Shown one piece after another: positions 26,604 to 40,453 of a DNA stretch of 64,000 nt. The position numbers and the translations under genes were made by a program. This stretch comes from Stereum hirsutum FP-91666 SS1 (Eukaryota; Basidiomycota; Agaricomycetes; Russulales; Stereaceae): positions 1,493,512 through 1,557,511 of the forward strand of contig NW_006763141.1 in assembly GCF_000264905.1 (NCBI RefSeq), read 5' to 3'. Position 1 is the stretch's first letter; every line of letters starts with the position of its first letter. The notes under the pieces were generated by a model. The model was not told where the DNA came from, searched no databases, and saw only the letters and a program-made list of their open reading frames with translations.

Positions 26604-27895
26604 TCACAGCCGCTTCAATGCTTTCTTCCTCTTTTCGCCACCGACGACGCCCGCCGCCGCACCTCTCTTCACAGCAGTCGAGCTCCGCGTGCCCTTCGCG
26701 GCGCTGGCAGCATTCCCCGGCGCGACATTCGAATCAGCCGTTCCGAGCGGAGTGGGTACCCCCTTCTCGCCCGAAGGCAAAGACGAAAGCGAGGAGACAG
26801 AGCGAGTGTTCGACGCTGACTGTTGTAAGGGCTGAGAGGGTGCACCCGAGGCTGGAGTGCCGGAAGAAATTGACTTCGCGGCGGGTGTGGACGAGGTTGG
26901 CGGGTTGTTATTCGAGTCGAGAGTGGTGGAGGGTGCGGGGACGGGTGGGAGAGTAGAGGTGGAAGGCGTGTCGTCAGATTTGGACGTAGCGAACTCGGAT
27001 GGCGGGACTTTTGGAGTCGCGTGCACGCTCGTGATCAACTTCGCCCTGTCGCAATAGCTATCATAGTTCTCCTGCAGAAGCTTTCCAGCTTCCTCGTCGA
27101 GTGCAGAGTCCGGATTGGGGTAGATGAGGAGGCATTTGACCGTGACGAGAATGTGACCGATGCCGTACGACGACTGCCAGTCCTTTTTGAGGGTGTTGAC
27201 ACAAATTTCACCCTGGTTAGACACGTTAGGGTGGAAGATTTTCGTAGCGAACCAGCCTGGGAGGGTGAGAATATGATGTCAGCCCAGTGTGGCGATGTGG
27301 CGTATTTTGAATGGGGGAAGGATGTTGCAAGGTGGCGTGGAGTGGTTCAAACTACGCGATAAACGCGTCAAAGCACAATGATAGCAATTAAAATGAAAGG
27401 GAGGAAATGGTGGAGCGAAAGCAGTATGATCTTGCTCGTGAATGGACGCGACATCTCATGACCACACCGCCATAAAGCAAGCAGGGTGACTCCACGAAAT
27501 TCTACTACTCTGCCCAAACCACTATTCTGAAAACACGAGCCCACAAGTATGGTAAACGTACATTTTGGTGGTGCAGCCGGGAACTCCTCCGTGAATCGGA
27601 ACTTGACCCTGAAGTAGCCTCCAGCGTACGGCGTACCCTCTATGACGCGGCGCGTAAGTCAGTCCGACGCGACTGTGTACAACAGCAGCTAAGCTGAGCG
27701 CACCTGGGCCTTGGATAATGCCAGTAACATCTAACATGTTATCGTCGCTGGTCTGAACGCGTATACCCTCAGGAGGAGACTTCTTGAGCTCCGTAAGCTC
27801 GCGCATGAGGCGGCGCATGGTGGCTGGAGTAACAGACTAGAGCCACAAAATGAGTATAGACCAACGAAATCACATAAGGTAGAGAAACTGACCAT
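26604..27895 (-). CDS. UBE2S-like ubiquitin-conjugating enzyme E2
   Basis: An E2 enzyme that carries ubiquitin on a Cys thioester. Human UBE2S extends Lys11-linked chains for the APC/C. The UBC fold reads [48 protein letters not shown], then [20 protein letters not shown] and [20 protein letters not shown]. The active-site Cys is codon 27203-27201, in the HPN...GEIC motif. [19 protein letters not shown] is the UBE2S-specific helix region. A roughly 100-residue Ser/Pro/Thr-rich linker follows, and a basic tail ends KRKKALKRL, close to the Leu-Arg-Arg-Leu end by which human UBE2S docks on the APC/C. The likely start is an ATG at 27895 forming a one-codon first exon (intron about 27838-27892). 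An in-frame ATG at 27818 is the alternative. Intact. Confidence 0.88.
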
Positions 27896-28893
27896 GATGA
27901 AGGGCTAGCTAGCAGATGGAGAAGACAGGTATGGATGTGGAGAAGGTGGTGGATGCGGTGAAAGAGCAAGAAGCGACGGATTCAGAATTCAACCCTCCCG
28001 ATTTGATCTCCGCCTGGCGCTCCCCACGCCAGGGACACGTGCTGCCCGCCCGCCAGGCGCGCGACGCGACACGCGCCCTCATCCTCGCCACACTCTGAGT
28101 CCCCGCTAGATCATTGTGAGTCAATTGGTCTCCAGGTTCACAACTTTGCATGCAGAGTCCCTGCCAAAGTCAACTTACCGACTTACGGAGATCCATAAGC
28201 GCTCTCAAAGCGCACAGATCAATTGATCATTTAATTGATTTCCGATTTGTTTCCGATGATTGCCGCCCCAGAGCAAGCAAATTTGGTTGTAAGACTTCTT
28301 GTCAACTGCATAAGTGACGCCTCTCAGAAACCGCTGCATTCGTTGTACGATCTTAAATGTAACAATGTCTTGAACTTGGTTGAACCTTGAGCTTTTCCAG
28401 CCGCCACACGGATGCAAGTAGATGTAGGTATAGCCGACTGCCTGGCTTGAAACGCCAGGCTTCGAACCATTTCCTGATTCCCCCAACGAACCAAATATCA
28501 GCGACAACGATGATCGGTTACTGGAAAGGTTGCAACCAAAACAAAGCCCGAAAACGGCAGGCGAAGCCCTCTGATTTCAACAACCGCAAACAAGCGCGCC
28601 AACGCCACACCAGATTCACCGAGACAAACCCAAATCGATAATTCCCCCTTCGCGTCATGGTTCTGCACCTCTATGTAAATTGCATGCAGACAGGTCATGT
28701 TAACTACGCTTAATAAAGTAACTGAAGAGTGATGTTGATCTAGAGTCCAGACGATTATGTCTAAGTACTAATGTTGACGGTTGAAACACGATGTAACGAA
28801 GGTTGGTTTGCCATGCGTATAGAGAATGCGATATGCCAGAGAGTCCGAGTCCGAGTCCGAGTCAACATACCTGTCCATGGGTTGAAGTTAAAA
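27896..28893. other. intergenic; small GC-rich hairpin and (GAGTCC) repeat
   Basis: Upstream of the UBE2S-like gene. 28013-28033 forms a 7-bp stem hairpin (CCTGGCG / CGCCAGG). A hexanucleotide run GAGTCC, about four units, lies at 28841-28863 beside the 3' end of the glycosyltransferase gene. No gene seen. Confidence 0.5.
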
Positions 28894-30859
28894 TTACAAG
28901 AATCGGTTCGTCAGCGGGTCCAGCCCATTTGCCATCCGCAACATCACGATATTCGCACTCATGCTCGAGAACTATCAAAGCCATCAAGTGCATCAGCAAC
29001 CGTCCTTCCAATCCAAAAACGCAGAAACTCTCGCACGGAGAACAGTGTAAAAAAAAAAAAAAAGATATCGAGAGAAAGAATGAACTCACCCCATTCCCCA
29101 CAAACACCTCCGCCCTCTCCGCAATCCCCATATCCACCGCCCCCGAAACATACCTCTGCTCCCTATCCAACACCAACCCCGCACTCCCCATAACATCCTC
29201 CCACCCATCCTCCCTCAACTTATCCCTCAACCCCTCTAACCAAACCGACCCAGCCCACTCATTCGTCATCACATAAACCCTCCTCATTTCTCTGCCCACT
29301 GTCGCAGCATGTTCCTCGCGAATGACGTGTAGGCGCTGCACGGTCTGTTCGATCGTGGGGAGACAGTGTTCCATGTAGTATGCCCGGCGTTCGGGCGATC
29401 CGGAGGGAAAGACGAAGGGGTCAAAGCGGTCGGAGGAGGGGAGAGTGGGGAATTGGGCCCAGCCCATGTAGATGGCGTTCCAGGAGTCGAGGTTGGGGCA
29501 GTGGCGGATGTAGTCGCCGCGGCGGAGATGGATAGCGAGGACTCCGGGGAGGTTGGGTGTGCGGTGCGATGGATCCGATATTGATGATGATGATGAGGAG
29601 GAGGATGAAGGGGATGATGTGAGAGCTTTTGAGTTGGTGTTGGGAGAGGAAGGGTATGATCGGAGGAGTGGGAAATTGCGATAGATGGCTGAGATGACGA
29701 GGTCTGACCAAGCGAAGCCAGTCAGGATGGGGGATGTAGAAAGGGAAGGCCACAACGACAGCATTCGTTTATCGCCGAATAAGCTGAGCGGGTCATACCA
29801 GTCAATAATACATCCCACAAGGACTGAAAGAAGATACAAAGCGACGTACAATCGGTCAAAGACATCTTTATCCGTGGAATCAACGCTCAAACACCTCGCA
29901 TTCCGATATTCGTCCTCCTCCAGTTTCTCAACCCACCACCTCATCATCTCACTGCCCTCCGTATCCGTCCGTGCATCACGACTGCTAACAACCACCACAT
30001 CCTCCGCATCTCCACACACCGCATCCCAGTATTCTGTACTGACTGCTCGCGGTGAGTGATCAGGCATGGGTCCACCGGCGCTGGGTCCGGCAATAAATGC
30101 ATTGAGTGGTATCCGCGTAGGTCGAAGGGCAAAATCGTAGAGCGCATATGGTAGTGGTGAATGCGACCAAGTATAATCCTCGAAAACGTACGACCGGTTC
30201 GTAAGGTACGCGAGATGAGACATGAGCAGTCTATATCCATACAAGCGCGCCACCGCCACACCAAAAAATACATCCGCAGCAAATATGGACGGTCAGCGCT
30301 GATTTCTGAGAATATCATGACGAGACGAACGGAAAGGGACGTACGCTTCCTGCAGGATATTGTTGAATCCATGTCCCCATACATGGTCTGGAAACCTTAA
30401 ATACCGCGCCTCCTTCTCCGTGCCGTTCAACAGTCCCGACTGCGAACCGAGTTTTCCACCGCTCGTATCAGGCCATTTATGCTGTGGCAACCTCCTCTCA
30501 AACGCCCTAATATCCTGGTAACTCGGCGGAATACCGAACCACAGGATAACGAGGACGAGGACAAGTGGCACGCAAAGAGCAACATTGAATATTCGACGAA
30601 GAGTGAGAAATCGGAGGCAGCGACATATCGCGAGCCTTTGGAAAGAGAATCGACTGCACCGGCGATGATTCAGAGGGCTTGACGGCCGGGCGAGGGGAGA
30701 GTTGTTGTAGAACGGGATGGTGGAGACGATGCCTTTCGAGGTGTCGGGCGAGAGCAGATGTTGGAGATCGTCGTCGTCCGCGAAGTAGAGACTTGAGCGC
30801 TTAGAGCGCGAGCCTGGCGCGAGCGTAACAGAGAATGCATTCCGCCATGTCTTCCACAT
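28894..30859 (-). CDS. O-fucosyltransferase-like glycosyltransferase, type II membrane protein
   Basis: This is the Agaricomycete family related to GDP-fucose protein O-fucosyltransferases, predicted to act in the Golgi/ER lumen. I use the ATG at 30859 (MWKTWRNAFSV), because the frame upstream begins with TTG. A basic cytosolic part is followed by one membrane anchor (VALCVPLVLVLVILWFGIP), then YLRFPDHVWGHGFNNILQE, the substrate-site-like start of the catalytic domain. After an intron come LLMSHLAYLTNRSYVFEDYT and FALRPTRIPLNAFIAGPSAG. Further on, GVLAIHLRRGDYIRHC is the nucleotide-sugar-binding HxRRGD motif. LVLDREQRYVSGAVDMGIAE and AEVFVGNG|FSSMSANIVMLRMANGL close the domain, with the stop at 28894. 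Four exons or so. A Ser run encoded by a trinucleotide repeat lies at about 29577-29606. Intact. Confidence 0.85.
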
Positions 30860-31545
30860 AGCGTCGCCGAGAAAATATTCAGAAAATTCAGACGAGAGCG
30901 AGAGAGGCAAAGAACAAGAGGGGAGAGAGAAAGACCAGACTTGGAGCAGCTCGAGATGATCAGTCCCTTTGTATAGCCCACGGCTGCGCTCGCCGCTCAG
31001 TGGACACTACTTCATCGCCCCGCCTCGCTTGTGTCATCCGAGATGGGGATGCGAATCCAGGCGTTTGCCCATCGGAAGCGGTAAACGCTGCGCACTGTGC
31101 AACAATCAAGCCGCATCGTGATTTCCATTCCAGCATTACATTGACAAGGTACAAGGGATCGTCGTGGAGCAGCAGCGGAAGTGAGGGAGCTCAGAAGGTG
31201 CAGACGGTTGAAGCGAACGCCGTAGAAGTCAACTCGTAGTGAAGAAGTGGACACTCCAATTCGGGGTGGACACCGGGGAAGAGTGCGCGTGCCGGGCCAC
31301 ACGGGCGAGAGGAACCGCGACAGGAGGTCGATCGTGATTGGGTAACGGGATGATCGGCATGTCGGTGTGGCGAGAGGCCGGTAAGGGGAAGTTGGGATGC
31401 TGATGCTCGCGAAACATGACTGAAAACAAAATAACGAGGCCTGTACCAAGCTCTATATCAGTGATACAACGAGTAGATATTCTATGGTAATATGATTATA
31501 GAGATAGGGACGCGAATAAAAATCAGTTCAACCGCGCCAACCCCC
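30860..31545. other. intergenic, promoter side of the glycosyltransferase gene
   Basis: No gene seen. The frames here are short and lack domains. Confidence 0.55.
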
Positions 31546-33300
31546 TCAAAACTCATAAGACCCCGACGCCTCCCTAGCCCCCTCAAGCCCCTTCTTCACA
31601 CCTTCCACAAGCGCCAAATTCCTCGCCCTCCTCTCCTCCACACTCCCGCCCATCGCCCTCTCAAACCACCTCTTCCCGTCCTCACCGGGCTGCACATCCC
31701 TCCACCCTCCCCTAAGGAACTTCGCCATCCCCTTCATCCCACCCTCCTCGTATATCTTCTGTACTTCCTTCCAATGCGGCGGCGGGTTCGTCTTGGAATA
31801 TACCTCGCCTGGTACATTTGACGGAACGGAGAAACCATCACAAGCCATGACGAGGCCAGGCGGCACGGTTATCCGCCCGTGCTTATAACACATCTCAGCA
31901 ACGGAAACACAGTTCAGTGTCGCACCATCCGGCTCAAGCATACTAGCCTGCGAAGCCGCAAGAGCCTGCATCGCCGCATTCGCCTCTGGTGTCGACTTGA
32001 AATCCGTGGTCGAAGATGGCGGAAGAGGCGTGGCGGTACCGCTAGCTGGCGTATGAACGGACGCGAACGCGGGCATGTGCTCGTTCTCAGAGGCAGATGC
32101 GGAGGACTGTTCGGCTTGCAATTGGGCGGCGGAGGGCTTCAATTTCTTCGAGGAAGGTTTTTTCTTGGGGAAAGTGACGAAGCGGGAGATGACGAAGACC
32201 CATTTCTGGTCCCAGGCGACGATGCTCATTCGGACTTCGTACCTCGAGAACATAGGGATTTCGCGGATGAAGTTGAAGTGGGTGGCTGATTTGAGGGGAA
32301 AAGTGTCAGTGTTTATTGAAACATTGACGGGGAGGAGAAAGTCTGAGCGTACCACCGAGTGCCATCCATCCGCCAGCTCTGAAGAAGGCAGGGTTGTAGG
32401 CCATGGCGGCCGTCAGACGTGCGGCATCCATGTTCTGCGAATCAGGAACGTTAAAGCTGCGGACCAGACTCTGGGCGGTACAAGACGACGAACCTTCGGG
32501 TAGCATGAATTGCTCAAATGGAGATTATAATCACAGTCATCAAAGCCTGAAAACTCATCATTAGTTAACCTTTCGGCGATGGAGGCGAAGACAAAGCTCA
32601 CCAGCAAAACTCCTCCAAGAAACCCACTTCGCGATCGGGTCCTCGCCGATAGGAGACAATTCCTGTAACCATTTCTGCGCTGCCTTCTTCCGTTCGGAGC
32701 GGGAGTGGAAGAGGAGTCGTTGCCGTAGCCGGAAGAGCAAGAATCGAGCTCGGATGTAGAAGATTGGGCGGAATGTGCGGACTATTAGGATAGGGTACGA
32801 ACCATGTCAGAATGCTGTGACAATGTACACGTCGACCATTCCTGAGCTGTGGTGCCGACGAATGTTCAAGATGAACGGGCCTGCTATTGACGGCGAATAT
32901 GGTGGCATGAGTCCTTCCCTGCCTTGTGGCGTCTACTTCCAAGGTCCTGGCATGACCCGACAAGAACCCGGGCGCACGACCCAAAACTCGCCACCCATCC
33001 ACAAATTGAGACTCTGCATTTCCTCTTCCGTTCCACCACATCCCCACATCGACAGCATACTCCCATACCAAGCTCCCTCTCATCATAACACCTCGAAATC
33101 AGAATGGAAAGGAGAAACTCACAGTGCCACATAAACGGTAACGACCTCGCATTCAACGCCAGCACGAAAAGACCCAACCATTTTGCCAGCGTGGGCAGAT
33201 ATCTCCCCGCTAGAGGCGCCACCATAGACACAGACGCGATAATACGCGAAAAGAGTGCTGGGTCGAGCAGCGTCGACTTCGTCAGTGCGGATTCGGACAT
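31546..33300 (-). CDS. THEM6-like thioesterase/thiol-ester dehydratase (hotdog) protein
   Basis: An acyl-thioesterase-like hotdog-fold protein of the 4HBT/THEM6 type; substrate unknown. From the ATG at 33300 the N-terminus includes a membrane-associated helix (TLAKWLGLFVLALNARSLPF, ending MWH). After a first intron of about 341 nt (32782-33122), long for this window, come VRTFRPIFYIRARFLLFRLR, EDPIAKWVSWRSFAG|FDDCDY, NLHLSNSCYPK|NMDAARLTA, FFRAGGWMALGG and HFNFIREIPMFSRYEVRMSI. DxDxxxHLSNS is the family's catalytic-region motif. WDQKWVFVISRFVTFPKKK leads into a Ser/Ala-rich insertion of about 70 residues, then CVSVAEMCYKHGRITVPPGL and a helical C-terminus to 31546. The gene looks intact, with five introns or so. 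Family call good; biochemical role unverified. Confidence 0.8.
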
Positions 33301-34072
33301 GGCTTTACTGTATCGTCTAAGCGCCGTTCAGTGTTCAGAGGATGATGCGTCGCGTCACTTGCGATTATTGCGCGTCTAGGTTTGTCGCCGCCGTTCGCCG
33401 TCGTCTCGTCGTAGCGTTCTTGGGTGAAGGTGACTAGAATTAGAGGAAGATTGTGGACTATATATTACGGAGCACTTTTCAAGACGCTTCGCTATGGGGC
33501 GTACCTGAAAGCTCGGATCCGGATGGGCTGCGTGGGGTTTCCTGTTTCAGCCTCGGACCGGTTATCGGAATGCCGAAAGCCGAAGGTGCTCAGTAATTTA
33601 AAGTGGCACTCCCGTGTGGCGAAGGTCAGGCTCGTGGTTGAGAGCGCGGGGGAGGACGTGTTGAAGGCAGCCAACAATTATCTGGACGGACTGGAGAAAT
33701 CACGAGCCTACAGTCCACTCGTATTCCGCCCCATTCCCCAACTTATTCGAGCGGCAGGTGGGATACGCAACGCAGTCGCCGAGTCTCCGACGGTCGACTC
33801 GGAAGAGTGTAGTGTGCTTAGCAGTGCACAACGTAGGATAACTTGCTGGAAGCGTGAACCCTCCTCTGTCACGAGCAGCGACAACAGACATCTAACGATG
33901 ATGGGGATGGTGCACAGATGGACTGTACTCAAATCCTTGCAGTTCACAGTTTGCGAAAACGATTCATAACAGGGTCGCGAAAGCATGAGAAGAGAGTTCA
34001 GTACATTCGTTCGTCAGAGCGATGTGATAGCAATTACACATAAGGATCCACAATAAAAATTAGTGTAGCCCA
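33301..34072. other. intergenic
   Basis: A 181-codon plus-strand frame (33424-33969) begins with GTG and shows no domain, so it is not called. Otherwise nothing seen. Confidence 0.55.
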
Positions 34073-36256
<2,184 letters not shown>

Positions 36257-36295
36257 GGCGAGAAGGCAAGCACTGGAACGAGAGCATCTGGAGGG

Positions 36296-36303
36296 ATTTT
36301 TAT
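36296..36303 (-). promoter_or_regulatory. TATA box of the carboxylesterase gene
   Basis: TATAAAAA on the minus strand, about 40 nt upstream of the ATG at 36256. A short 5' leader is implied. Confidence 0.45.
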
Positions 36304-37144
36304 ACGCGATCGCGACGCGGCAAAACGATCGCTGCGCATCAAGAGAACCTGGCCTTCAAGAAGATCAGTTGACATGTCATGAGGAGCACAACGGCCGGAG
36401 GGCAAGCAGGACAGGCGAAACGGACTAAGATCGCCAGGAACTCGAGAGACGACAAATATTATTCGTATGAAGTCAGCCTCGTATGTTTTGGGGATCCTCT
36501 TGGCACATACGCAGTTCGAGGAAGTTCCTTTTAGAGGCAGTAGATATGAGGCAACAATATTTACACAATGTTTAGCACGTTGCCCCAGGTTACCCCACTT
36601 CGCAGGGATCGTCAGCGGGGAAGAACAAGAAGATAGGAGTTTCAGGGGACAAGTCGGTAGATCCGGAGCCGTTCCTTGCAACTTCAAAAGAGCTCGGTGA
36701 TAAAGCCGTATTGCAGCCATAAATATCATCCATAATCAACAGAGCGGATGAGCAGGTCATGAGACGAGAGATCGTGCTTTCGAGGTCTGTTCCTGAACGA
36801 CAGCGACGAAGGAAGACAAAGTGCGTCGGGATAGATCGGGAATGATGTTGAAAGGTCGTATGAAATTCAATAAGCCTAACCCTAAGTCAGTGTGGCGACG
36901 GCTTTGTATACGGCCGGAATGGGGTACAGAAGTGGCACAACTTGAAGCTTGATCCACTGGCTGAATTCATCTACGACCTTCGGGAATACGACGTTTTGAC
37001 CTTGAACATTGAGCTTGGACGCAGTGTATGGCGACATGGACGCGTCGACGCTGGCTGTGCTATATTTCGAGAACTCACATTGTCTGGTCAGCCAAAGTCG
37101 GAATCCTACCCACATCCATAAGTTCAATCCGCAGGAACGATATC

Positions 37145-37177
<33 letters not shown>

Positions 37178-37182
37178 ACACC
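37145..37182. repeat. (CA)n microsatellite
   Basis: A dinucleotide CA run with one CT interruption at 37171-37172. It lies in an intergenic stretch in which I could not recognise a gene. Confidence 0.95.
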
Positions 37183-37308
37183 ACCATAATCGCGCGAACA
37201 TTACGGACCTTCCGCATTGCACCCCTCTACAAGACGTCCACAAATCTGCGAGTCCAGTCGCTCTTTTTCACGACCGTTCCGTCTGCCACTCTACCGCAGA
37301 TGCACAAT

Positions 37309-37475
37309 CGTCCCGGGTCGCCGCAAGCCAACTGTCCCTGTCTCCCAAAAAAACGCATAAACCAGTGCCATCGCTGCCCAAAACCCAATATCGACCCCTC
37401 CACCCCCTTCATCCTATCACTCTGTCTCTCACCACTCCCACACCTCCATCCATTAGCGACACGACACCACCATTA
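37309..37475. repeat. Duplicated fragment of the proline-rich gene's 3' end (copy A)
   Basis: About 165 bp closely matches 40463-40625 in the same direction; shared blocks include CCGCAAGCCAACT, CCCAAAACCCAATATCGACC and TCTGTCTCTCACC/TCCGTCTCTCACC. Copy B is the coding 3' end of the minus-strand gene at 40454. This copy has diverged and is truncated, so it is a gene-fragment duplicate. 36257-37308 otherwise holds no recognisable gene. Confidence 0.8.
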
Positions 37476-37539
37476 CCCTGAAACCTAGCGCATCCACTGG
37501 TATACGGCCTCGCCCGTGGGATACGCTCTTCGCAACACT

Positions 37540-39380
37540 TTAGCTGACTGGCTTGTAGGAAAGATCGACCTGCCACCCTCCCTTCGTCACAGGATAGAAC
37601 TTCTCGAGGAAAATCTGGTCAGGACTCAGACTGCCTGGTGCCGGACATCCTAAAGAGAACCCCAGTGAATCAACCTCAGACGGGTTCTGCGTCAGTGCAG
37701 TGGTGTTCTAGTGGCATGAATAATGAGAATGTCAGCATAAGAATCTGTACAAGCCCAGATCGTTACGGACCCATACCTCGGTGAACGAAATGAGGAGCTT
37801 CGCGAGACGCTTTGCAAGCTCTGCGCGAGAGATTGCTCTGGGTGGGTTGGTCCAAGTCTTCGTCCGCAGAAGACGTTTCCAAGTTTTTTGGCCGGGCCAC
37901 TGGAGGAAGGAAGATACCAATGAAAGTATTCATTAATACACGACAGTACGGTAGGTGCGAGGCGGGACTGACCAGCACATGCAAGGTGATGTTTACACCG
38001 ATACCAGCATCTAGCAGAACGAGTTCGTCCGCCTCGACCAGGCTCATAGCGGTCCCGATGAAGCTCATTGAAGCCATTTTAAGAAGTACTCCGTCCTGAG
38101 ACGCACCGTTGATGCTGAATGACACCATATCGCGGTCGACATTAGTTGCACGGCCAAAGCGTGCCCTTCCCCGGGCGCTAGGGTGGACATAGCGAGCTTG
38201 GTGCACGCGAAAGGGCGTGGGCGGTGACGGTGGAGGTACGTTCACCTCTGCGGTACACAACGCTCTGGTTTCTGGTCCTGCGACTGGGTTCACGATGGGC
38301 ATGCTAGGTCCGCACGGGACAGTCGTTCCCATGGAAGTGGTACCATATGGCCAGTTGGACATTCCTAGAAGGTCCATGAAAGACATCGAACCCTTTGTGA
38401 TGAGACATGTCAGAGACACACAAAGGTTCATGAGGTATGAAGCATAAGTCAATGGAATCAGACTCACGGTATTCTCTTGATCGATCGGCGGTGGTAGGCC
38501 AAAGACGTAGTCGACGGCATCGGCGAGAGCCCTGTGATTTCCCCCGGTGTACTCTTGGGAGTCGGTCTGTCCGAGAGAGAAGATAGAGGCGACACCAAAG
38601 AATAAGTCTCGGCAACCATCAATATGCAGTATAAGATCTCACCGAATAGTTTGGGATTGAGTGTAAAACGAAATTCATGTCGAATGAAGACGTGTCTGCT
38701 GCCGATACCTGCCCCGGGTATTGAACGTCGATGGGCACATCAAGATCCGGATAGTAATTCAAAAAATTGTGCTCTGAAACCCCAGAGGCATACCAGAAAC
38801 CCTTTGGCAGATATATCCACGCCGGATACACAATAGTCAAGAAGAAGTTGAGTTAGTGAGATATCGAGTAACATTCAGATGAATACATACGACGTCTACA
38901 GTGTCGCTGAATATGGCAGAGTCTTGCACCTCCATCCCAGGAAGATATCCATCCTGAACTTTTGAAGCGTGATAATAGGGACCATCATGTATGCAAGTCA
39001 AGGGAGCGACGAGTAAGCTTTGAATCCTACACGGAGAGGAGTATAACGGATAGATGGAAGGATCACAGAAAACTTCAAAAAAAAGGTGCAGATTGTAGGA
39101 AGCTTACTTCAGTAGAAGGATCATCCAGACCGCAGACGGAGGCCGATGTATTCATGGATGGCAAGCAGTGTTATGGCTAATCCAGATGAGCTGCATAATA
39201 GATAGAACGTCAGCAATGCCAGAGTAGTAGGTAGTAGGAGCAACTATGGTGGCATACTTTCGGTCTCTGAGGACGTGGCGGTATCTTGTATACAGAGTCG
39301 TGGGGTGCATAATGGCCAGACGTAACTTGATGATACGCTTAAGAGGAAGTTGCGAAGGAGGGGGGAGCGACAACGATACT
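37540..39380 (-). CDS. Unrecognised protein gene, possibly secreted
   Basis: I do not recognise the family. A convincing spliced frame exists: SASVCGLDDPSTE | DGYLPGMEVQDSAIFSDTVD | VYPAWIYLPKGFWYASGVSE, then VPIDVQYPGQVSAAD, then TDSQEYTGGNHRALADAVDY | VFGLPPPIDQENT | GSMSFMDLLGMSNWPYGTTS. Next comes a Pro-rich linker (EVNVPPPSPPTPFRVHQARY), MVSFSINGASQDGVLLKMAS, VEADELVLLDAGIGVNITLH and WPGQKTWKRLLRTKTWTNPP. The C-terminus is GSLSPDQIFLEKFYPVTKGG, ending WQVDLSYKPVS with TAA at 37540. Intron borders are clean. The N-terminal exon, and hence a signal peptide, could not be fixed, so the upstream limit is a guess. Composition suggests an extracellular or lumenal beta-rich protein. Confidence 0.5.
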
Positions 39381-40453
39381 CTCTCGACACTCTTGGGCTT
39401 TTATGGTCCAGGACAAGGACCTTGGCACCGCTGCACGCAGCAGGCAGTACTTAGTAGTGGCATTCATGCAGATAGCTGTAGTGACCGCACAAAGCATTGC
39501 TATAGATATCCGTCCAACATGCATGAAATGACCGGGCGCCGCCTTCATGCAAACGGCATGTACAGCGTTTCACGACCATAATCCGACTGGTGCCATCACC
39601 ATCGCACACAGATAACAGTAGCTTCCATGCGTACAGCTGTAGTCCTCACTATAATAGAACCTCGTCCGCGTAAGGCGTGGGCAGCGTCACAACAAAGCCC
39701 GGACATCGAGGTAAATTATGACCGCTACCGTAGTGATAACGCATCTTCGTGGTGCCACAGGCGCGTGTCTAGAGGGATGAGACCAACACGCGCACCCATC
39801 GCTGACAAGCAAAGAGATCTGTTCTCGAAAGATGATCGATGAACTGCAGGCATAGCTAGATCGTACGCACTACCGCCTCCCACAGCTATAGCTCGAGACC
39901 AGATATCTGACGATATTCCAGGCCGCAATAATGCGTCTTCGCAGATGCCTTGCAGGCCCATATCAGAATCAACATCGCCCCCGCCAGGTGCGAGCAGAAA
40001 GATGGAAGAACACAGCACGACACAGAATAAAAAAAGAGGATTCTAGAAGAGAACGCATGAGGACACGGCCTTGATATCTCAAGTTTTCAACAGCTGTGTC
40101 AAGTCGAACAGGCCGAAGTCGACCGCCACAATAGAATTCATAGAGTCTAACTTGAACTCGTGGGGAATGGCAAATATTATCTTCAAGCGGGGGAAAAACA
40201 AAATAGATAAATAAATCAAGGCACAAACCTCTGATCGACCAACCTGAGACCGCAATACCATACTAATTTCGTCCGTGTCCTGCATCACATCTAGGTCAAC
40301 CCGTACTCGCGTCTCTCTCGCCCACCACATCACCATGACCCCTCTCAAACTCCGTGCATCTTCCTCCAACCCGTGCCAAATTCCGCGAACACAGCCCCGC
40401 CGAGAAATCCCAACCGCCACACTCCAGCCTCAGCCTCAACCCCAACCAAACAA
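39381..40453. other. intergenic, no gene seen
   Basis: Contains no domain-bearing frame. It separates the unknown gene from the 3' end of the proline-rich gene. Confidence 0.5.

Noticed and set aside
33424..33969. 181-codon plus-strand open frame
   Set aside because: GTG start, no domain, and the minus-strand frames over the same bases are equally open; probably chance.
37145..37182. Possible CRISPR-like short repeat
   Set aside because: It is a simple CA microsatellite without spacers; the organism is eukaryotic.
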